The position numbers and the translations under genes were made by a program. The notes under the pieces were generated by a model. The model was not told where the DNA came from. It saw nothing but the letters and a program-made list of their open reading frames with translations, and did not search any database. Shown here one piece after another: positions 32,089-38,247 of a stretch of 38,247 nt of DNA. Source of the stretch: Caryophanales bacterium UBA2753 (lineage in GTDB: Bacteria; Bacillota_I; Bacilli_A; RFN20; CAG-826). The stretch covers positions 1 through 38,247 of the forward strand of contig DEJH01000069.1 in the NCBI GenBank assembly GCA_002353275.1. Direction: 5' to 3'. Each line of letters begins with the position of its first letter. The first letter of the stretch is position 1.

Positions 32089-34326
32089 TTATTTTGTTTT
32101 CAATTTCTTGTTTCTATTTTTAATTAGGAAGAAAGCAGTTGTTCCTCCACCAAGTGTGAGAACACCTACGGTAACAGTAACCCCAATAATAATATCGTTA
32201 TTCTTACTTATTGGAGCGTAATGAGCGACAAATGTCACATCATCAGTGACTGTATAAGGAGAAGAGATGATATCTTCACTTCCTTCAAGCGACCAACCAA
32301 CAAAACTATATCCGTCTCTTGTTGGAGTTGGTAAATTGATTGATTCGTTTTCATTAACGTTTATTTCAGTAGGAGTTAAGCTTCCTTCTCCTGGAACAAA
32401 TGTCACTTTATATTGATATAGATGTGGTTCAACTGGCTCTTGTGTAGGGAAGATAAAGTTTTCAAGATCACTACTACCATATCGATAGATTGCTAAATAA
32501 TATTTATTCATGAATCTTTGATGATCGTTAGTAGGATTTTCAGTATATTTAAATCCAATACTAGTGAATCCACTCTTATCTTCGACATTATTATAATTTT
32601 CTTTTTGTTTGTCCCATATCGCTTTTAAAGACTCTAAAGAAGTAGTGACATGATTTTTTTCATCAACTTCAATCGAGTCAATCATTCCATTAATGAATGG
32701 ATCTCCATAAGCGTCTTTAAAGATTAATTGGTTCCCCTTAGTAATGACGATGTGATATGTTCCGACTTTATGGAAGATATAGTTAAAAGTGACAAAGCTA
32801 TATTCAACATGTCCCCAATAATTTGGCCATCCAGTATTAGTAGCGACCATAATTGTTGATAAATCTTTATCCACTAAACCGAATTGATGTTCTTCATTTT
32901 CTTTTTCAACATTAAGATAGATTTCAGCTTGCCAAGATTCATCTGGAAGATTTTGATTGTTCATCTTAATACCTGTATCTAATACATATTGTTTTGGATA
33001 CACTCCATGGTCATTTTTACCAGTGAAACAGTAATAGTTATCATTAAGATATTTAAGATATAAATGCGTGTTAGCCTCAAGTATTTTTGGAGTATATGGA
33101 AATTCACAGTTCTCATCTTTATATACTCCTACGAGCCCTTTATACTCGTAAGAAGGTGCTTCTGGAGTAAATTCCTCAGTGATATACGCTGTTTGAGAAG
33201 GAATCGTTTCCATATCTACTTTGGTTTTGCCATCATAATATAAACAAGTTAATGTAACCGTAAAAGCTTCGGCGTGAGGTCTAACTTCAAACACTAATGA
33301 ATTACTTTCCATATAGCAGAAGACATCATAACTTCCACTTACTGAGAAAGTAAAGTTATTGCCACTTATTTCTCCAAATGTCGTTTCTTGTTTAGAAGAG
33401 ATACCAGCTTTCTTTTCCCATGGATGAGAATCATAAGAGAAATCTCTAACCATAATCACATCATTTTTTTTGATTTCTAAATTACGATATTCAGCTAGAT
33501 TATCTCCACTGACATTAGTCATCTTTATCGAATCATAATATGTCCATTTTTCTACACCTGAAAAAATACCACTAATGTAATATCCTTCAAATTCAGGAGG
33601 ATAGACATATTCTTCCACAACAAAGTTATCTTTTTGAGTAAGGAAGATATTTAAAGATTTAGAAGATTCTCCAACAGAATATTTTTCTCCATATATATGT
33701 TCTTCATCATTAAAATAGCTTCTAATATAAAATTCTTCATTAGTAATAGCCGCGTAATTAATTAATTCCGCTTTATCTCCATGAGATCCTGTAGATAACT
33801 TAACTGCGTCTTTAAATTTCCAATCGTTTTTAGAGCTAACTAAATAATATCCATCTCCTTCAGTAGGGACATCATCTTCATAATGGTCCCAGTGACCAGA
33901 AGCTTTATAAATAAAATTATCCCATTCACCACTATCGAGAACATATATATTCTTTTTGTCAGTAGGGATAGAGACTAATGGAGTCTCTGCATGAATGAGT
34001 TCATATCCTTCTTCTTCAAGAGCATAGAAATAAGCTTCAGTGTACGTATATTCTTTAGGTAAAGAAAGTCGATAAATATGATTAGAGTCATAATTAGGAG
34101 TCTTTTTCATTTGTACATCATAAGAATGTCCATTATCATCATGGACCGCACAGTGGAGATTACTAAAAAATGGAGCAGGTTGAAAAGAGACATCTAAATA
34201 AATGATGTTATTACTTTCAAGCGCTTCTGCTTTCTTTTCTTCTTTAGATGAATTAAATAACAAATATCCAATAGATAAAGAGATAGTAGTTAATCCTAGT
34301 GTTAATAACGATGATAATTTCTTCAC
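32089..34326 (-). CDS. Secreted surface protein with InlB repeat and membrane anchor
   Basis: Translation starts at GTG 34326 with SD GGAGG 10 nt upstream, giving 745 residues. A signal peptide (MKKLSSLLTLGLTTISLSIGYLLF) is followed by repeated beta modules that resemble carbohydrate-binding modules of gut-type secreted proteins (GDGYYLVSSKNDWKFKDAVK, then EGYYISGIFSGVEKWTYYDS). An InlB repeat follows near the C-terminus (VTFVPGEGSLTPTEINVN to DDVTFVAHYAP). The C-terminus is a membrane helix with tail KNRNKKLKTK. Two copies of the GYY-[LI]-S-x-WxxxxA/S pattern suggest duplicated domains. A role in binding glycans is possible but not shown. Confidence 0.8.
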   Translation of the reverse strand: MKKLSSLLTLGLTTISLSIGYLLFNSSKEEKKAEALESNNIIYLDVSFQPAPFFSNLHCAVHDDNGHSYDVQMKKTPNYDSNHIYRLSLPKEYTYTEAYFYALEEEGYELIHAETPLVSIPTDKKNIYVLDSGEWDNFIYKASGHWDHYEDDVPTEGDGYYLVSSKNDWKFKDAVKLSTGSHGDKAELINYAAITNEEFYIRSYFNDEEHIYGEKYSVGESSKSLNIFLTQKDNFVVEEYVYPPEFEGYYISGIFSGVEKWTYYDSIKMTNVSGDNLAEYRNLEIKKNDVIMVRDFSYDSHPWEKKAGISSKQETTFGEISGNNFTFSVSGSYDVFCYMESNSLVFEVRPHAEAFTVTLTCLYYDGKTKVDMETIPSQTAYITEEFTPEAPSYEYKGLVGVYKDENCEFPYTPKILEANTHLYLKYLNDNYYCFTGKNDHGVYPKQYVLDTGIKMNNQNLPDESWQAEIYLNVEKENEEHQFGLVDKDLSTIMVATNTGWPNYWGHVEYSFVTFNYIFHKVGTYHIVITKGNQLIFKDAYGDPFINGMIDSIEVDEKNHVTTSLESLKAIWDKQKENYNNVEDKSGFTSIGFKYTENPTNDHQRFMNKYYLAIYRYGSSDLENFIFPTQEPVEPHLYQYKVTFVPGEGSLTPTEINVNENESINLPTPTRDGYSFVGWSLEGSEDIISSPYTVTDDVTFVAHYAPISKNNDIIIGVTVTVGVLTLGGGTTAFFLIKNRNKKLKTK

Positions 34327-34394
34327 GATGATATATCCTCCAATATGACTTTGGTTTCTATTATAAATATAGTGATGTCACAAAATCGCCATAC

Positions 34395-35825
34395 CTACTG
34401 ATAATGCTTAATCGCATCATAAATCGTCTTCTCTTTTGATTCATGACCGTATTTATCAACATCGAGTTTGTTTCTTGGTTCATGGGTTAATGAACATGGT
34501 CCACCGATACAGCCCCCAATACAACCCATTCCTTCAATGAAATTAAAGTCGATATTCCCGCCTTTAGCTTTAAGTAGAGCAAGTCGACAATTCTCTAATC
34601 CATCAACGGAAATAGATTTGGCTTCAAAGCTACTACCTTGTTCTTTAAGAGCTTCTTTAACCGCATCAGTTAAGCCTCCACTACGAGCGAATATCCTTCC
34701 GTAATAAGAAGCGTTATCTAAAGGAGACTCTTCTAAAGAAGCGACATCGATTTCTTTGGCGTCAATCATCGCTTGAAGTTCTTCAAATGTTAAAGAAACA
34801 TCAACATATTTAGCGACTCTTTCATCTTTGATCTCTTGCTTTTTAGAGACACATGGACCAATAAACATAATCTTACAATCTGGTTGATGTTCTTTTACCC
34901 ATTTAGCGATCGTCGCCATTGGGGAAAGATTATGAGAAATCTTATCAACTAAAGAAGGGAAATATTTTTTAATAAAGGTGACGAAAGTTGGGCAGCAACT
35001 TGAAGTTAAGAATCCTTTTTCTTCAAGTTCTTTGGCTTCATTATAAGCGACCATATCCGCTCCTAAAGCAGCTTCAATCACACTTCGATATCCTAAGCGT
35101 TGTATCGCAGTCACAACTTGTCCTGACTTTACTCCCTTAAATTGAGATGAAATTGATGGAGCAACAATCGCATATACTGGATATTTAGTGGAGTTATTAG
35201 AATCTTTTAATATTTCAATCGCATCTTTGATATAACTCTTATCCATAATTGCTCCAAATGGGCATTGATATACACACGCACCACATTGGACACATTTAGA
35301 GTCATCAATTTTTGCGGAGTGATCATCTTCATTCATCGAAATGGCTTTAACTTTACAAGCTTGTTCACAAGGTCTTAAGTAATTTTGAATCGCATTATAT
35401 TGGCAGCTTTTGGCACACATTCCACAGTTGATACATTTACTTTTATCAATGATTGCGGTTCTTGTGACTTCATTAAAATGAATCGCATCTTTATGACACG
35501 CTTTTTGGCAGCGGTGTGCAATACATCCTCGACATCTATTAGTGACTTCATATCCTCCTAAAGGACATTCATCACAAGCGATACGAATAACTTCAACAAC
35601 GTTATCAATATTTTTATTACCGCCTAAGGCGAGCTTCATTCTTTCTAAAACGATCGCTCTTTCTTTATAGATACAGCATCTCATCGTTGATTTTGGTCCT
35701 GGAGAAATCTTTTCCGGAATCAAATTATAATCTTCTAAAAGTGTGTTATTAAATAACCCTTTAGCGATTTCCTTTAATACTTTATATTTGAGTTCTTGTA
35801 CACTCGTGTCAAATCTTGAATCCAT
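34395..35825 (-). CDS. [FeFe] hydrogenase, monomeric group B type
   Basis: The 476-residue protein has Cys-rich N-terminal segments and ferredoxin-type [4Fe-4S] motifs at Cys131-141 and Cys178-188. H-cluster motifs follow: TSSCCPTF around 274-281 (L1), FIGPCVSKKQE at 321-331 (L2, GPC instead of MPC), and EGMGCIGGCIGGP at 431-443 (L3). The GPC variant and the extra N-terminal Cys motifs fit group B rather than the group A catalytic enzymes. The enzyme should convert H+ and reduced ferredoxin to H2, or sense H2. It is downstream of SpoIIE-like and PAS-hydrogenase genes on the same strand. An SD (TAGGAGG) precedes the ATG. Confidence 0.88.
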   Translation of the reverse strand: MDSRFDTSVQELKYKVLKEIAKGLFNNTLLEDYNLIPEKISPGPKSTMRCCIYKERAIVLERMKLALGGNKNIDNVVEVIRIACDECPLGGYEVTNRCRGCIAHRCQKACHKDAIHFNEVTRTAIIDKSKCINCGMCAKSCQYNAIQNYLRPCEQACKVKAISMNEDDHSAKIDDSKCVQCGACVYQCPFGAIMDKSYIKDAIEILKDSNNSTKYPVYAIVAPSISSQFKGVKSGQVVTAIQRLGYRSVIEAALGADMVAYNEAKELEEKGFLTSSCCPTFVTFIKKYFPSLVDKISHNLSPMATIAKWVKEHQPDCKIMFIGPCVSKKQEIKDERVAKYVDVSLTFEELQAMIDAKEIDVASLEESPLDNASYYGRIFARSGGLTDAVKEALKEQGSSFEAKSISVDGLENCRLALLKAKGGNIDFNFIEGMGCIGGCIGGPCSLTHEPRNKLDVDKYGHESKEKTIYDAIKHYQ

Positions 35826-35837
35826 CTTTGTTTCCTC

Positions 35838-37019
35838 CTAAAAATAATTTACCCTGACGTTTTTACCGATCTTTTTAAGTTTCTCTGCTAGCTCATCAAT
35901 AAGATGCATCTTAGTGGAGAAATTAATCGTACTTCCTTCTCCTTGATGAGCGGTGTTAACCGCGCATCCTACAAAGAAAGAGATATCAGTAGCTTGTTCA
36001 AATAGATATTGAGCGATTAAACTCGCTCCATCTCTTTTATATAACCATGTTGTATATAAACTATTATCTTTTAAATAGTTATTTGCATATTCTAATACTT
36101 TGTTAATCGTAATGATTCCTTCTGTAACAAGATTAATTCCTTCGATTGAAGAAGTTGGAGGAATCTCTTTATCAAGAGGATCAGTGGTATTTAAGATAAG
36201 TGGCTTATTTAAATAATTACTCACTATTTTACTGGTGGTCCCACCACTAACGATGTGAATACCTTCTTTTGCTAAGAATAAAGATACCATTTCTTCATCG
36301 TCTTCTTCTTTACTAGGAGGACCAAACATCAAACTCACTTGTTGTCTTTCTCTAATTCTAACTACCGCTACAGTCGTATCATCTCCTGGACGGAAGTTAT
36401 ATAGTTCATTACATTGATTAGCGAGTTCAGTCGCTAAGGCTTTAGAAGAATATTCTTTTTGATAAATGATTCCTAAATAATCTTTGATTTGAGGCATATC
36501 CCAACCGAAGTTAAGTTTTTCCCCCACTCCAGCATATTTCACTCCATCACTCATCAAAAAGAATGTGTCATATAATTCAGCTTCAAGCTTCGCGTGATAA
36601 ATTGTTTTTCCATCAATCACTGTCGAAGAATAAGATAAATCTTTCACTTCCCCATTATGAATCATAAATGGAGTAGGATTATCAAAATTATAGATATCGA
36701 CATATTTATTATCTTTAATCTTAATAATCGTAAATGTGGAATAGGCAACTTTCCTCTCTTTACAGATTGGTAAAGTATGAGCGATACATCTAATACATTC
36801 TTTAATCGAGATATCACTAGCGATCATTTGAGAGAGCATCTTACTAGTTAAAGTAGAAAGGATATTAGCCTTCACTCCACTACCTAAACCATCTGCTAAA
36901 ACTAATATCTTCGTGGATTCATCAGGAGAGGTTACTTCAATATGATCTCCACAAAGTTCTTCCCCAACATGATTAAAAGAAAGATATCCAACTTCAGTGA
37001 TTAATCGACTATTTGTCAT
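35838..37019 (-). CDS. SpoIIE-like PP2C-family serine phosphatase in the hydrogenase operon
   Basis: The 393-residue protein has phosphatase motifs LVLADGLGSGVKA (metal-binding Asp, residues ~39-51), FFLMSDGV near 155 and GDDTTVAVV near 220. The C-terminal ~150 residues have a separate alpha/beta region (IHIVSGGTTSKIVSNYLNKP). SpoIIE-like phosphatases dephosphorylate Ser-phosphorylated partner proteins. Group B/C hydrogenase operons in Clostridia often include one, where it is thought to pass on a hydrogen or redox signal. The start overlaps the PAS-hydrogenase gene by 11 nt and the hydrogenase gene follows 12 nt after its stop. Confidence 0.85.
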   Translation of the reverse strand: MTNSRLITEVGYLSFNHVGEELCGDHIEVTSPDESTKILVLADGLGSGVKANILSTLTSKMLSQMIASDISIKECIRCIAHTLPICKERKVAYSTFTIIKIKDNKYVDIYNFDNPTPFMIHNGEVKDLSYSSTVIDGKTIYHAKLEAELYDTFFLMSDGVKYAGVGEKLNFGWDMPQIKDYLGIIYQKEYSSKALATELANQCNELYNFRPGDDTTVAVVRIRERQQVSLMFGPPSKEEDDEEMVSLFLAKEGIHIVSGGTTSKIVSNYLNKPLILNTTDPLDKEIPPTSSIEGINLVTEGIITINKVLEYANNYLKDNSLYTTWLYKRDGASLIAQYLFEQATDISFFVGCAVNTAHQGEGSTINFSTKMHLIDELAEKLKKIGKNVRVNYF

Positions 37020-38247
37020 CTTTTAATGTATCCTTTAAAGACGATAATGCGACTTTAGTTTCCGCAGTCGTTTCTCCTAATAAGGAAGCGATTTCTTGTA
37101 CCGCGCGCATATTCTTCTCAACCACCTTATCAGTGATCTCTAATGATTTCTTTAATATTTCATCATGCTTTTGTTTCGCTAATTCTTCTTTAGTGATGTC
37201 TTTCATAATTGAAAGAAGAATATGGAACTTCTTATCATGAATAATCGTATTTTCAACATATTTATCATATTCATTTAAATAAGTCTTCTTACAGTAGATA
37301 AGACTTCCTTCAAGAGCCTTAAAATAATCAGAAGGATCTAAGAAAGTTAATAATGATTTATGAACCGCAAAAGATGGATTAGAAATATTTAATAAGCGAC
37401 ACATCGCTTTATTCATTGATTGAATGACTAAAGTTTCATCAAGCACCATAATTCCATTAGGAGTGTTTCCAACAATATTGTCAGAGAAAGATTCTGCTTT
37501 CTCCATTAAATATGGTAAACACATCTCAATATTGGCTTTACCTTGAATAATCGCGATTGCTTTTTCTCTACAAGTATCATATCCACAGCTACCACAGTTA
37601 AGGATCTTCTCTTTTTCCTTTTTACCCATTTCGATTAATTTTTGATTAATCTCTTCTTCAGAAGGCATAGCTTCACTAACACTTATAGAATAATAATTCT
37701 TTTCAATATCTTTATATCCGATATTAAGTCCATCAAAATCTTCTTTACCAGCGTTAACGTTAATATCGTAATAAGAAGAGGCAACTGATTTATTTTTATT
37801 AGATAATGGTCCATTAATACAGCTTCCTTCGCAGCTCGACATCTCAATGAAACATTTATGAATCTTACCTTCTAAAACATCTTCAATTACTTTTTTAGAG
37901 ACTTCCACTCCATCAACTGCTAAATATTGGAATTCGGAATTATTACATTCCATGGTTTTAAGAATTCCTCCAGTAGTTGGGAATAATCTCGCTTTACTTT
38001 TTTCTTTATAATAACCACCACTAACTTCTTTTAAGGTGATGTTTTCTTTTTTAAACCATTCATCAAGTTCTTTAAAAGTTAAAGCGACATCAACATATCC
38101 AATATTTGCATCAGCTTCATCTTTTTTAGCAATACAAGGACCAACAAACACCACTTTAGCGGAAGGATCTCTTTTTTTGATGTCCGCTGCATGAGCGAGC
38201 ATTGGAGAAAGGACATTCGCTAAATATTTTTTGGCTTTAGGATAATG
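37009..38247 (-). CDS. Sensory [FeFe] hydrogenase-like protein with PAS domain (partial, cut by right edge)
   Basis: The frame is open from 38247 (visible start HYPKAKKYLANVLSPM), giving 412 visible residues with the N-terminus missing. It contains the large-subunit C-terminal hydrogenase motifs VVFVGPCIAKKDE and MSSCEGSCINGP, with Ser replacing the first Gly of the usual CxGGC. An iron-sulfur domain CGSCGYDTCREKAI and a distal Cys (as in RnfB) follow, then a PAS domain (about NTPNGIMVLDETLVIQSMN onwards) and a coiled C-terminus. This layout is that of group C sensory hydrogenases, which detect H2 or redox state. It overlaps the phosphatase gene by 11 nt. Confidence 0.88.
   Translation of the reverse strand, partial: HYPKAKKYLANVLSPMLAHAADIKKRDPSAKVVFVGPCIAKKDEADANIGYVDVALTFKELDEWFKKENITLKEVSGGYYKEKSKARLFPTTGGILKTMECNNSEFQYLAVDGVEVSKKVIEDVLEGKIHKCFIEMSSCEGSCINGPLSNKNKSVASSYYDINVNAGKEDFDGLNIGYKDIEKNYYSISVSEAMPSEEEINQKLIEMGKKEKEKILNCGSCGYDTCREKAIAIIQGKANIEMCLPYLMEKAESFSDNIVGNTPNGIMVLDETLVIQSMNKAMCRLLNISNPSFAVHKSLLTFLDPSDYFKALEGSLIYCKKTYLNEYDKYVENTIIHDKKFHILLSIMKDITKEELAKQKHDEILKKSLEITDKVVEKNMRAVQEIASLLGETTAETKVALSSLKDTLKDDK

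Noticed and set aside
1..38247. Mollicutes genetic code (TGA as Trp)
   Set aside because: Several genes end at TGA at family-typical lengths, and Trp positions use TGG.

Overview
The window comes from a low-GC, anaerobic Gram-positive-type bacterium, probably an uncultured gut or rumen member of the Bacilli. The evidence is the AT-rich codon use, Shine-Dalgarno-led genes, ROK kinase, AbiE and DUF4143 genes, an Rnf complex in the clostridial gene order, [FeFe] hydrogenase genes, and many secreted Ig-like and InlB-repeat proteins. TGA acts as a stop (for example at the ends of rnfC, abiEi and the gene at 31490-31813) and Trp is encoded by TGG, so the standard bacterial code applies and not Mollicutes code 4. 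The taxon is inferred from gene content only.

Layout. 1-6346 (minus strand): a lipoprotein cut by the left edge, a HigA-like antitoxin, a Fic AMP-transferase, an MscS channel and a membrane-anchored InlB-repeat protein. 6543-8219: a DUF4143 ATPase between 31-bp direct repeats, then a tRNA-Ala(CGC). 8305-10380 (minus): two HdeD-like membrane proteins and a ROK glucokinase. 10448-17104 (plus): an rnfCDGEA operon with a small Cys-rich protein, a short RnfB, ApbE, a NusG-II protein and a Gx/HepS-like membrane protein. ApbE would attach FMN to RnfD and RnfG, so the operon carries its own maturation enzyme. 17101-24205: accessory genes, namely a DUF3990/HTH toxin-antitoxin-like pair, a lipoprotein, a large surface protein and an AbiEi/AbiEii pair. 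24299-34326: a paralogous surface protein, a large secreted protein ending in a barnase-like ribonuclease domain, a second DUF4143 ATPase, tandem repeats, gene remnants and another surface protein. 34395-38247 (minus): a group B-type [FeFe] hydrogenase, a SpoIIE-like phosphatase and a PAS-containing hydrogenase-like sensor cut by the right edge. Rnf and hydrogenase suggest ferredoxin-centred fermentative energy metabolism.

The most unusual element is at 31140-31498 on the plus strand: four tandem units with an 89-93 bp period. Each has a promoter (TTGnnn, a 17-nt spacer containing an extended -10 TGn, then TTTAAT), and 6 nt after the -10 a two-tier hairpin followed by 6-7 T. Base pairing is kept by compensatory changes between copies. 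This looks like an array of four self-contained hairpin RNA genes of about 50 nt. It runs convergently into a small basic protein whose stop codon lies inside the last hairpin. Next to it are two copies of a 69-bp module joined to exact-period tandem arrays (33 bp x3 and 23 bp x4), which suggests duplication of a [barnase-type gene 3' end - module - tandem array - accessory gene] cassette.
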